Notes under the pieces: model-generated
Database searches by the model: none
Seen by the model: the letters and a program-made list of their open reading frames with translations, nothing else
What the model was told of the DNA's origin: nothing
Part shown: in pieces, positions 24,864 to 37,183 of the stretch
Layout: each line of letters begins with the position of its first letter
Position numbering within the stretch: position 1 is the stretch's first letter
Made by a program: the position numbers and the translations under genes
NCBI GenBank assembly: GCA_026545225.1
Contig: CM048849.1
Location: forward strand, 43,610,336-43,674,335
Length of the DNA: 64,000 nucleotides
Source of the DNA: Cornus controversa
Taxonomy: Eukaryota; Streptophyta; Magnoliopsida; Cornales; Cornaceae
Direction: 5' to 3'

Positions 24864-27800
24864 ATGGACTCGGACGATGAGCTGAGAATCCCCTTGAGCC
24901 GGAGACCGGGGTGGTCCGACGTCACTCCGGTCCGGCAGGACGACGGTCCGAACCCGGTCGTCCCGATCGCTTACAAGGAAGAGTTCGTCGAGACCATGAA
25001 CTACTTCCGAGCCCTCTACTTGGCCGACGAGCGCTCCACTCGGGCGCTTCAACTCACCGCCGAGGTCATACACATGAACCCTGGAAATTACACTGTAATT
25101 CTCTCTCTTTCTATATATATATATGTGTGTGTGTTTATCTCATAAATTTTCTTAAGAAACAAAAAGTAAAGTTCAACTGTGGAAGAATATGTTTTCTGCA
25201 GTAAATTTGAGGACAGAATTGCAGTAGGGATTTTTTTTTTGTTTTTTTTGGGCAGCTTTATATTAGAATTAAGCGATTTTGAGCTAAGTCACGAGCAAAT
25301 TGTACATATAACTCAAATTCAAATTTATATGTGCGTGTACTCATATATGCGTATATATAATGTGTTTATATGAAACCATTAAACATGTCCATTGCATTTG
25401 AATTCATGTGCTTTTTGATGTTCTGGACAATATTCCTGCAGCATTAGGTCTTCCATAGCTTCTAGAACTAAATAACAGAGATCCCATATTTCATAAGACA
25501 TATGAAGGAAGAGAAAGCCTTTCTTCATTCGAATTTGAAAATAATCCTTGAAAACATTATTCCCTGTTATGGTAATGTCAGGATAGGCACATAAATCCAG
25601 GCACTAGGATTGCAAATGAACCAAGCTGAGCTGAACTTGGGTTTATTCGGGCTCAGGTCATGTTTAGGTGAGCTTGGCTCGGCATCATTCAGTCAAGCTT
25701 GAGACTCAAGTTCATTTGCACCGCAAAAAGGAACATAAGCATTCCATATATACATATATATATGTACATACAATATATGGATATAGATGATATAATATAG
25801 ATATATATACACAGACACACAAGCTCTATATAAAAACATGTACAGAAATCAGAATCAAAGAATAATTTAGCATCCTGCAAGATTAAGTCGAAACATTAAA
25901 ATTTGTTTAGTGATGTAATCTGCAAATTTGCTCCCATGCAAATTTGAGCAAAGCATTACCGATTACTATTTTTTACTTATCAAAAAAAAAAAAGCATTAC
26001 TGATTACTATTAATTAACTTCTGAATGTAAATAGCTTACAGCCCTTTTCTTAGGTAGGAATAATAGAAGGAAGTGAAGAGGGGAATGAAAGGGGGAGGAA
26101 TGGAATGCTTATTCTGTGTTTTTGAGAGAGAAGAGAGAAGGAATAGGGGGTAGTGAAACCACCTCTTCCCCACGAGCCTACCATATTCCTTTCTCACAGA
26201 AGTGATAGGAAAGGAGGGAAATGGCTCCTCTCCTTTTGTACATGTTTGCCCTTCGGAAAAGCCTTTTTGTTATATGGAAGGGTATAATGTTAAAATTATG
26301 CAATACCCTTTCCATACTTTCTCCTCTCTTTCTTACTTAATCAAACAAAATGAGAGAAATGCCCCTTGCTTTACCTGAGGATACCTCTTTGTTCCCTCCT
26401 TTTCCATCATTGGTACCAAATGGAGTATTAAGTATGAGCCTATTTGTCTAGATTATAGTTTCTAATACCAAAAATGAGAAGAAAAATAAAATGGAAATGG
26501 AAATGCTCATGCCCAAATTCTCTCAAAAGGACACTGAGGTGGAATCCTTGTTCATATTTTTCATCCTGCAACTCTGGTGGGGCTGTCTAGGTATTTGTGT
26601 GTGGATAGCATTGGTTTGGACACTGGGTCCTATTGATAGGTGTTTGTACTGCACTTTTTGGCCATAATGCACCAACTCGGTAACAACTATGTATCTATTT
26701 TGATTATGATAGTTCCTTTGGCCATCTCTTATATGCATTACTTGTTGAAAAAATGCTAGTCTAAAGTGAGAAATATCAAAGAAACTGTTGCATGGTATGA
26801 TTTTAGTAATATGACACATCAAGAATTCTAAATGTTACTTGCTTTTTTTTTTTTTCTTTTTTTCTTTTTTTTTTCCGGTAAGTAAGTGAAACTAAAAGTT
26901 ACTTGTTTTGTCAACAATTGAAGTGAATCTTGAATACCTTGCTTAATTTGTTAACGATTTTAGCAGAATTTCTGTGACTTTAAGACAAATATATGACGAG
27001 CTCTTAGGATGCTACCAATGTGGACCCTTCTGAAAAAATAAAAATAGTGGTTGTAACTTGTGAATGGATATTGTAACTGGATGGATACTTCTGACTGTTC
27101 ATAAATATGCAATGACTAAGATATTTTATCAGTTCTTTACAACTTTATAAAATTTATATTATTAAAAAAACAGATTGAAACTCTTGAACCTTTTTTCTGT
27201 TAAAACTGATTTATATATTTTTATTAACTTTATTCTGAGGTAGGGTGGGGGCATGAGGCCTATTGTGCTTATCTTCATCAAATCCTCAAGAGTATTTTAA
27301 AAATATCTATTGTGCCATCATTAAGTGCTCAAATGTAAAACTTTAAAAAAATTTAGTTGCAACTTTGAAAGAATATTTGTCGACAAGTAGGAAAGTTTAA
27401 AATTTTATAACCATGAACCTTGGGACCCATGACAATGATGCTTATGGATTATGCTGTGGGAAAAACTGTCAGTTACCTTTCAGTTAATAAGAAACCACCT
27501 ATAAGCCTTATTAAGTGGATTTTATGGTACTTATAATCTAATATTGAACTTATATTCTTCTTTGCAGGTATGGAATTTTAGGCGTCTAATACTCGAGGCA
27601 CTTAATGCTGACTTGCATGATGAATTATATTTTGTTGAACGTGTTGCCAGTAACAACTCCAAAAACTATCAGATTTGGTGAGCTATAGGATTGATATATT
27701 CCTTTCCACTTTTTCTTGTCCTTCCCTTTTCGCCTCAGTTTTTTATTCTAATGCTTAATTAGAGATAACTGAAAAAAACTTATACATATGTACTTGATAA

Positions 27801-30800
27801 TGTCATTAAAATACTAGATTTTATGAGAAATTTTCAACACAATATTAGCGTCCTGAAGGAGCTTATTTAGAAAAATCAAATATAGGAACAAGATATTCTA
27901 TTTTGGCTTTGAAAGTTAGGGATAGTGATAGGACAGTCTGAGACAGGGTCAGCCCCTTGCAATTTGAGAGGGGAAGGAACTTGGTAATAGCTTAATTTTG
28001 GGTATATAATCTAAATTATAGATGCAACAGCTTGTATGATGTGGCAGAATAGCATGTTGCCAAGGTATATACATGGTGTTGTGGCTGAACCTTTATACAT
28101 GAGTGGTTGAAGGGTTGCTGTAAGCATAGGTGAGAAATCGTTCATGGACTAATTCATGGAGTCAGGAAGCAGGTTCTTCAGAGGTTCTCATGTTTGACCT
28201 ATAAACAAATGATTGGAGTTTACATGGAAGAGAACTGGAAGATTCACACTGGCGTTTCAGCCTGTGGGAGTACAATGACCATATCAATTCATATATGAAA
28301 AGAGCAGCACTACTAAAAGTAGAAGTTCATTGAAGTTTCAGATGCAAGACACATTTCATAGTTTCTAGGAGTAGACTGCACAGGACAAGTGGTGTTTGAT
28401 AAAAAATAAGTAGAAGAGGGTCAGTGTTCATAAAACAGTGCATCTTAAGCTGTAAGTTTATTGGTTATACCCTACTTTACAGGGCCGTCAAAGTCATAAA
28501 GTAGTTACACACTTATTTGAGCAACTAATCTCTTTTTACATTGACGTCCAATTTATGGATGTTAAAAAACCTGAAGGCATGCTTAAACCTTCTTAAAATT
28601 GAACCACTCAATACTGTAACGAAATAGTACTGAAGGTCAGAGGAGAAAGCTCCCAAGCTACTAATTATGGTCTAGAGTGCAACCCAAGGAAAGACTCCTC
28701 TAGAACTTTTAGAATATGAATATTTTAAACAAAATAGCAACTCTAAAAAAATAAAAACTTCGAAAAACAAATAAATTCCAATAAATAGAATATTTTAGAA
28801 TCCTGAAACGACTAAATTAGTTAAATCCATAAATAAGAAATAAAGACCCTTCACCATACAAAACAGTCCTAATATACAAATTACTAGAAGCTAATGATGC
28901 ATGTGATTGCTGTGGACTCACTTTCCCCTCGTGCTACTCCTTATACTAAAAGCAAATGCTGATTGAAGCATTTACTTTTAATTCATCATTACGCATGTGT
29001 ACCTCTCAAAAGCATTCTCATGAATTTAGTGGTGGTGTGGTACACGGAATGGGAAGGTCTAATCTCAGAACTGCTGCACATATATATTACCACTTGTGAA
29101 GAGAAAATTACAAACTTCTGAAATTAATCCTTAACACAAATAATCCGATCTGTTTTGTCAATGTTCAGAATCTACAAAATGTGTCAGAAGTTCTTTTTGG
29201 TTTGTTTGGTGGATAACAAAAAATTGATGTGGGCTGTGAATGTGTGGTTTTCTGAAGAGAATTTGTGCTGAGGTGTAGTTAATGGGGTTATGAGAGTAGA
29301 GTTCTATATGCTGAGTGTCTTTGGAGCTTACTGGAGAGCCACATACCTTGAGGATTGAAGTTGCTTATTGTAATTATGGCTTGCAATCCAATGGGTGGGA
29401 TTCCAATTTAGCTTCAAATTTTACTTACAGATCCCCTTGGAAATTCATCGACCAATTTCCTTCACCTTGAGCTCATGCATTCATATGCAGTTGTATTGGG
29501 GTCCCACATAAATTCTTGGATAGAGGGAGATGTCCTGCCAGGGACTTGATTTTCAGGCTCCTCATTCTACAATCTACATGATTGCATTATGATTCCACAG
29601 AGAGTCAAGTCATTATTCTTCTCTGATCTTAGCTGAAACTAAACTTCAGATGTAATGATTAGTATCCTGATTATAAGGATATTTCTTGTGTGCTCTCTTT
29701 CATTAAGGATGTGCGATTATCCCCTTTGCTTGGGCCTAAGAATTTGGGATTTAGATCTTAGATGGTTATTGTTGTTGCAATTTAATTTTCTGATTCCTTG
29801 TCTATGCTGATTGCATATTCCTCCTTTTCATGAATAGTTAGCAACCTCCTGCAAAAGAGAAGATGCAAAGTGTTGTTTCCTAGTATGTGCATTTCGTGCC
29901 AATCTGACAAGGACTTTTGATCATCTTTTTATTCTTTCATGGCTTTGAGGTTTTTTTAACATGGTGCTTACTTTTCACATTGAAAAGGTTCTTTGTGTTC
30001 CTTCTTGGGACTTACACTTATGTATCTTTGTTATCTTTCTGGCATTGGAATAATCAGAAGTGCTTTAGAGGATTGCTTTGTCCATTGACATTTGATTGTT
30101 TGGGAGGTAAGGAATGCTGGAACAGGATATGATCATAGTGTTCACTGTCTTCTTCACGGAAAAATCTTTAAAGACAGGTTGTTTTATCCCCTATGTCTCT
30201 GAGCCAGTTTTCTTCCTCCGCTGGGGCAAGAAATCTTAAAGGTCTGATTGGCCATTTGCAAAGCTAGTGAAATATCCTGTTTCTTATGTTCTGACTAGCT
30301 CTTGCTCTTCCATGGCCTTAAAAAGTCTCTCTCTTGCAACATCATCATTAATGGTCCAAAGGTGTTAGTCTGATCTTTGATCAGCTAGCGGTCTAGGTGG
30401 CCTAGGATTTTTAGCATTCTTTTAGGGAGTTCTGCTTTTAGCTTTGTGGGCTTCCTTTGATTTTATTAATTATGGCTTTCTTTATGCAAATTATTTTTCC
30501 ATGAAACTGCTACAAGTGAATGACCATGGAAAACTTTGTGGCGATTTCTACATTAATTCATCATGGCTTTGTAAATTTTTTCTTTACTTCTTCATATATA
30601 GGAAATCTTCTCCTTTGCCTCTTGTCAAACTCTTACTCTTTGCCTCTTCTTCAACTCTCAGTCCCTTTTGATTAAGTTTTTCACTTGTTTTTACAAGTAA
30701 TTAAGTTTGTTACTTATTGAAAGCAAAAATATGTACTGATATCAATGAGGATGCATTTATAGATTTGATAATTATTTAGAAATAATTGCCCCTTGCTGCT

Positions 30801-33800
30801 AATATTGTATTTTAGGGATCTTTTATTAACTTGACAGCTATAACATAATATAATATTACTTCTGACTCAGGCATGGCTTAAAAAATAGAAATTTAAAGAT
30901 TCTGTATATTAAAATAGTGAAAGTTAGATCAACAGTATACAGGCATGCTATATAGAAACTCTTAACGGCTTATTTAATTTTAAATTTTAACTCAACTAAG
31001 TAATGAACATAGATAAAAGAATCATAATTAATGTGTTATTAAGAACTTATAGTTCTATCTGCCTACTATGATATTGTATTTTATACGTAAGATGCTACAT
31101 ATATGAGGTGTTCAAGTTGGCTGCATTGGAGGAAAATGAACCTAGGCGACAACTATCAATACCCCAGTGCCCCTAGCTCAGTTGGTATTTTGTTGGGGTC
31201 TCCAACCTGCAGGGGTCCAAAACCCCATGAGGTTTCTATCTGAATTATATGGATCTAATGATTTTGTTATTCCTCCAAAAAAAGGTTTTCAATCCTTACA
31301 AGTGTGTTGCATTCATGCTAGCAATTCTCAGATTACGTTGTGAGAGCAGATCTGCCACCAATTTGCAAATTGGATACATTACATGCTCAGGCGAACTTTT
31401 ACCACCTGATTTGCTTGACCCAGTTCTGATTGGTAAATATAAAATGCACGTATCACCTGGCCAGAGAACTTGGATTGGTTGTTTCTTTGGACACTTTTTT
31501 TTTTTTATAATTTAACCTCACTTTTTTTTTCTTTTCTTTTGGCTACCTTCCTTCAAATTGTTTTGTGCATATAAAATATCTTAATCTATGTGGATGCATG
31601 ATGGCATATAAATGTTTAGGTTTTCTTGCTTTCAAGGTATTTACATAGTCAATGCTCTGGGCTTTCGCCCGTATTCTGCTCTCATTCTCACCGCTAGATT
31701 GTGTCCCTTTACTTAATTTAGTGCCTGTAGGGTGCCAGCTATGCATGTGTTGGTGTATCCAATAAGGCAAAAAGATTCTAGTTAAAATGTTCATTAGATT
31801 GTGTGCACCGCTTTACATGCTGTAAAAATCATAGCATTTCACATCCTATTTTTCCTTCACTCTTGCAGCCCAAGTGGTGGAGAATGTAGGAGGTTGCCAC
31901 ATAGTGTTCTTCTATTTTTTTTTTCCAAGGCAAGAAAAACTTTCATTAGAGCAAATCAAATATGAATACAATCTGTATGAGCCCTCTCCTCTATGAAAGC
32001 AGGGAAACATCAGAAAAACACACAGCCTCTCTTCTCTACATAGCATACTGGGACAGGCTATGGGCTAAAGCATTTACTTGCCTCTTAACCCAACCCAACT
32101 TTCATTTGTCATGTGCCTGAAGAAAGGACTGAATATCCTCGCAAATAGCAGCAATATCGACTGAAACTCTTCTTGGATTGATCACCAAGCTGCAATCTCC
32201 TTCAATCACCACTTCTGTTAACTCCCATGCTGGAGCCCACTTTAAGGCTATCCTTGCAGACATGGCTTCAGCTACTAATGCTGAAGCAACCCTTGGGAAG
32301 AAGTGAATGACAGCCTTTAATACCTTTCCTGTAGAGTAGCAGCATCGTTGGATTGAGCTCTATAGGCAGCATCAAAGTTCAACTTCAAAACTCCATCTGC
32401 AGGTGCTTTCCATCTCACAAAGTCAGGTTGTGAAGTACTACCTACCCCAGCTTCATGAACTTCCTTCACAGTCTCTTGAAACTCATGCCAGTGATTTGCA
32501 GCTGACTGAACCACTACTATCTCATCAATCTCCTTATGTTCAAAATAGAACTGATTCCTACTCTTCCATAAGTGCCAGCATACATAAAAAACTAGACTTA
32601 AAAACAGAGCTCTATTTTCTGCCTTTTCCCACAAAATCATAAAATTACAAAACCATTGTTCCCAAGAGTAAGAATGAGATGCCCATAGTGTTCTTCTTAT
32701 GAACATGTTAATTTTATTAAACTACTTTCTGGTGTGCTTTATTATTATTATTATTATTATTCTTCTTTTCTGGGTGAGCTTTTAAATTGTTACCCACACG
32801 CAGAACATGCACAAAACTTATAGTTAACCTCTCTTGAGGTTATGATGAAAATATAGATTCCCTCAAGCTGTTGAAAGTCCGTTTAGTTTGTCAAATAAGT
32901 TCTCTCTGAATGTTGAAATTGCTTCTTTTAAATGAAATGACATAACTATCCCTACTCATCCTTCACTTATCCCGAAAAAAAAACTATCCCTACTGATCCT
33001 TCTAAAACGACAAGTTTAACCCTCTTTATAGGACAAGGAGGAATTGCATTGACATTTCACTGTAATTTGATTTTCATTAATGAATACTTATCCTTTCCCT
33101 AAAAAAACATCATCTACGAAATTCATTTCATCATACCACTCTCTCTATTTTTAACATTTCTCTTTTCGTTCGCTCTGTTCTTTCTCCTCTCAACTTATCC
33201 AGTTCACTCATACAAGTCCTCCATCTGACTTGGACACTTGCAGTTCCAGATCCTTAACCAGCCAATCACATTTTCTTCACATTAATCCATAGATAATATT
33301 CAATGGTAGATAATGCCAGAAACATATTATGTCAGAGAAGGCAAAGCATTTGCTCACGTACTATGATATTATATCTTTTAGGTCTATTTACATGGTAATT
33401 GGAATCATTTGATGTGTATATGTATATATGACCTTGTAAGTCTCAACAACACTGTGACCTTTTTGGTTAAAGGAAGAAAAAGAGAGAGAGAGAGATTTCA
33501 TTTTATATTTTTCAATTAGTATTATTACAACAAAAATTAACATGCCATTAGAGAGCCATAAATCAGGTAGATAATCCTTTTGAAGGTTGCTTTTTAATGG
33601 TGGTGTTAATCATTGATATGTGTTGGAGGGATTGGTGGCATTGGCTGAAAGGCAGGGGAAGGATGGAGGTACAGTTGTGAGGGTGAGGTGGATTGGGTTG
33701 GGTTGTTTTGAGAGAGTTTTAGGGGGGAGAGAGAGGGAGTTTCAGGGAGAAGTAAGAGTGACCTTTAGAGAGAGAAGCAGACTGGTATGGAAGAGAAGAT

Positions 33801-35918
33801 AAGGAGATTAGAGAGGACATAATGGTCTTTTCATTTCTTTTCACTTTTGATAATATAAAAAACTATTAAGATGTCTTGAACGTAAAACTGTCAATCACAT
33901 TGATAATTTAACAATGTACCATGTCCAGTGTAATATTTTTTTTGAGTAATGTAATCATTTGGTAAATGCCAATCTACCCTTTTTAAATATTTTTTTGGAG
34001 TAATACTAAACTTTATTCAAATATTATGTACCATGTCCAGTTGTTTGAAGTTGCTGAGTTTAATCCATCCACCAAACTTTCAAGTAGAATAAAAGTTTTT
34101 TCTTTTTTATTTTTTGCAAGATTTGACTGAATTTATTTAGGTATCATTCAATAATTCTTAGTGATATATTTTTCTAGGCATCATAGGCGGTGGGTTGCCG
34201 AGAAACTAGGAACTGATGCTGTAAATAAGGAACTTGAGTTCACCCGGAAGATTTTCTCCATTGATGCTAAAAATTATCATGCCTGGTCGCATAGACAGGT
34301 ACACTTGGCCTCTTGTTTCCTCCATTATGCTAAAGATTATTTACATAATTTTTCTAGATTCTGAATGTTAATATCACTTCTTGTTCTCTGATGGAGTCCT
34401 AAACATTCTTTTGTTTGTATTCTTCCATTTTTACTTTTTACTTTCAGCACCTTTGGCTTTAACTTCTATTATTCTTTGAGTGAAGTTGAAAGTCAAAATT
34501 TTGTTTTTCTATGCAGTGGGTTCTTCAGGCGCTAGGAGGGTGGGAGGATGAACTTGCCTTTTGTCAGCAGCTACTTGAAGATGACATTTTTAACAATTCG
34601 GCTTGGAATCAGGTAAGGGCGCCAAAGTGGTATACCCATGGCATGAATGATTTAATGTGGTTTTTGTTTTGTCTGTTGATTCAAAAATCTTATAGATGAT
34701 TGGATCATTTTCACATTTAATCTATTTCAATTACTTTATTCTTTTCAAGACAAAAACTTGAATAAACAAGAAACCATGGAGGCATGTATATAAAGTTTAC
34801 ACTGGTCTGATAAAAATCCCTCGTGGGCTTTTGGATATCCTTGTGAAGTTTGTTGGTTGGTTAGCTACTTAACTCCATTTGAAAAAACTTTCCAAAATGA
34901 TTGTATCTGTGTTTATCGCAAATATTTTAAATACCTACTTCAAAAAACTAAAGCCAAAAAGATACCATAATTCTCAAGTTTTTTTATAGAGATCCCTTGT
35001 TGGCTTGGATCCTTGTGGAATTTGATGGGTAGCTGCTCCATTTTGCAAAATGCTTTCAGTTACAAACACAAATCTTATATTCAGCATTCATAACGCGCTA
35101 TGCCATATATAATTTGATTGTAACTATGTTTTCTTTTTCTAAAATTACAAACAACTATGAACAACTTGCAAAGTTTACGATTGTTCGTTTTAATTGCAAG
35201 GTGCATGGTGGTTTTCTTTGATTCATTTCTTTTTTCTTTTTTTGGTAAGTCTCTCTCCCACCCTTCTCCCTCTTCCTGATTTATCTTGTAGTACTTCTTG
35301 CTAAAGCTGGCATTATCACCGGTCCAAACATTTTCCCAGTATTTTGAATGAATAATTCCTGAATTAATATCAGATTTATCATGGCTTCACTCATGTGTTC
35401 CATCTCTTGCAGCGGTTTTTATCTTTTATTTTTACTTTATATTCTTTTCTTTGATATGGCATGCCTAAACTCTCCTCTTGCAGAGATATTTTGTCGTAAC
35501 AAGATCTCCCCTCCTGGGAGGCCTAAAGGTCATGAGGGAATCTGAAGTAAATTACGCAGTTGAAGCCATTGTAGCCAACCCTGAGAACGAGAGCCCATGG
35601 AGATATCTTCGAGGCCTTTACAAGGACGACATTCAATCTTGGATATATGATCCTCAAGTCTCTTCAGTATGCTTGAAGATTTTGAGTGCCAAAAACAACT
35701 GCGTGATTGCTCTGAGCACGCTGTTGGATCTTCTATCCCTTGGTTTCCAACCAAGCCAAGACTTCAAAGATGCTGTAGATGCTCTGAATACAGAATCTGA
35801 TCCACCAGAATCAGAATTGGCAAAATCAGTTTGTTCCGTCTTGGAACGTATGGATCCAATGAGAGCAAGTTACTGGAAATGGCGGAAGCGCATGCTTTCT
35901 GATCAGGCAGCAGTTTAA
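24864..35918 (+). CDS. FTA: Protein farnesyltransferase/geranylgeranyltransferase I alpha subunit
   Basis: Five exons join in frame: 24864-25094, 27568-27677, 34178-34298, 34517-34612 and 35484-35918 (TAA), giving 330 residues, close to known plant FTA proteins. All introns are GT-AG; intron 2 is 6.5 kb and full of repeats. The protein is the alpha subunit shared by the two CaaX prenyltransferases, which attach farnesyl or geranylgeranyl to C-terminal cysteines. Five PFTA helical repeats can be read: [36 protein letters not shown] and N-E-S-P-W-R-Y-L-R. The acidic N-terminus and P-I-A-Y-K-E-E-F are typical. In Arabidopsis, loss of the single gene (PLURIPETALA) enlarges meristems. The frame is undamaged, so this should be the working copy; the partial copy at 54 kb lacks the start. 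Confidence 0.93.
25605..25723. mobile_element. Short MITE-like inverted repeat in FTA intron 1
   Basis: GGATTGCAAATGAAC at the left is mirrored by GTTCATTTGCACC at the right, with GAGCT/AGCTTGG-rich subterminal sequence, within about 119 bp. Plant hAT MITEs with a GGTTGCAAA start look like this. No clear target duplication is visible. Confidence 0.45.
27678..30545. other. Proximal part of FTA intron 2
   Basis: This is non-coding DNA without a firm assignment. At about 29850-30300 the plus strand has a broken match to the zinc-binding tail of plant LINEs (C-I-S-C-Q-S-D, then D-H-L-F in another frame), too weak to annotate as an element. This part of the intron is not in the duplicated copy. 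Confidence 0.4.
31168..31245 (+). mobile_element. tRNA-like SINE head
   Basis: GCCCCTAGCTCAGTTGGTA resembles an A box and GGGGTCCAAAACCCC a degenerate B box, about 35 bases apart. Both copies of the block carry it (the other at about 51056-51130). The stem pairings of a functional tRNA are lacking. Confidence 0.35.
31914..32683 (-). mobile_element. 5'-truncated L1-type LINE (RNase H end) with 14-bp target duplication
   Basis: The minus strand encodes the C-terminal tail of a plant L1 ORF2: W-H-L-W-K-S-R-N, then [17 protein letters not shown] (start of the RNase H domain), then in another frame E-G-D-C-S-L-V-I and V-K-R-Q-V-N. A poly-A tail reads as T on the plus strand at 31914-31924. CATAGTGTTCTTCT flanks it exactly (31900-31913 and 32684-32697), a target-primed insertion scar. 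The RNase H frame is broken by a deletion just after D-A-A-T. Confidence 0.85.
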
Positions 35919-36555
35919 TGGCAGTGGGGGTTGTATTGGTTGCTTTGAGACTGTTGATTGATATGGGGCCTCCATTTCTGCTGGGAGACTACCTCACGCA
36001 ATGGCCGTTTGGAATTGGAATTTTCTCATAATTTAGATTTAGTGTTCTTTGTGTTGTAAGTCACCATTCTGATCAAGAAATGCTTATTCACTTGGAAGGC
36101 CTTGGGCACCAGTTGATTTACCACAGGCAACTTCCTAGTTGAACTAGCTTGATTGTGAGAGAGCATCTCCAATTTACTTCTTGTACTTACATTTCCAACT
36201 TTGCAGGCTTGTAAGTTGCCTCTGTATTCCAGCAACTTTTTGTGGAAATGTAAACATTCCATGTATTAATAATACTTTGCAGCTTCTAAAATGAGTTTTT
36301 TCCTTGTGTGTAATCCATGAAAATTGATCTCTCCATTGTGTTCCACACTACCTCACACACACATATATAGGTGCTTAAAAACAGGAACAATGTATAAACA
36401 ATTGAATGTTAACATTAATAATGCAGGATATTGTAGCCAAAATTAACTGTTCGACAATGGTGGAAATATCCGGTGGAAGTATTATATGGTAGAGTTCGCT
36501 TTCCAAATAATTATTATCCTTCAAGAAAGATAATGGCATTGATTTATTGATTAGT

Positions 36556-36830
36556 GTTGGTAAAATTGACTGCAAATACAAAGTGCAATAAACACAACTC
36601 AGATCAATAACATGAATTTGGAATGAACAGACTCAAAATTTGAAAATAGAAGAAGAAGAGTAAAATGGAGTAGCAGAGTAAATTTAATTTTTTTCTTTTT
36701 TGAATAGATCACTCTAAAGAGCACACACACTACACTTGTTTTAATTTTTTTTTCTTCTTTTTCTGAATTTTTTTTATTATTAATGAAAAGAATGACCAAA
36801 ACACTCCTTAGTGTTTTGTTCTACATTAGT
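36556..36830 (-). mobile_element. LTR-like fragment between FTA and NAC
   Basis: TGTTGGTAAAATTGAC, then a TTGGAATGAACAGACTC and AAAATGGAGTAGCAG series, parallels the copia LTR at 59726-60011 (TGTTGGGAAAATTGAC, TTGGAATAAACATATTC, AAAATGGAGCAGCA). It is partial and its right limit is uncertain. The duplicated block carries the same fragment at about 56445-56720. Confidence 0.4.
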
Positions 36831-37183
36831 TAAAATTGGAAAGCAATGCACACAACTATTTAACCAAAAAAAAGAAACATGGCACCTTAATCACACATTC
36901 TTCTCCACCACGGCAGTGGCCTAGTTGTAATTAATCATGAAGATTGCGTCGAAACAAAGATACCCTGTATGTGCGTATAAGTATACGTACTGCATTGAGA
37001 CACTTAGGAAACATATTAGGAAAGATACTCGATATATATGTGTTTAGCCAGCTTGAAGGGTTTTAACAGTAGTATACTTCCTAAACTTTAGGTTTCTTGA
37101 CAACAATTTTGTATCAGAAGTTGCGTTTTATATCTTTCGCGCGGTGAATATTTGCACCTTCGAAGTTCATAATTAATAGAGTT

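Noticed and set aside
26040..26420. Possible MITE in FTA intron 1 (purine-rich start, pyrimidine-rich end)
   Set aside because: The ends are only loosely complementary and there is no target duplication.
29850..30300. LINE zinc-binding tail in FTA intron 2
   Set aside because: Only a few residues match and they lie in different frames; too weak to annotate as an element.
31168..31245. Possible tRNA gene
   Set aside because: A and B box-like strings are present, but the acceptor and anticodon stems do not pair; treated as SINE-like.
31249..31515. 88-codon open frame in FTA intron 2 (also at 51147)
   Set aside because: No recognisable domain, the copies differ by an indel, and it ends in poly-T; probably an unclassified repeat.
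32403..32642. 79-codon plus-strand frame, present in three copies
   Set aside because: It is antisense to the LINE RNase H frame; conservation is explained by block duplication.
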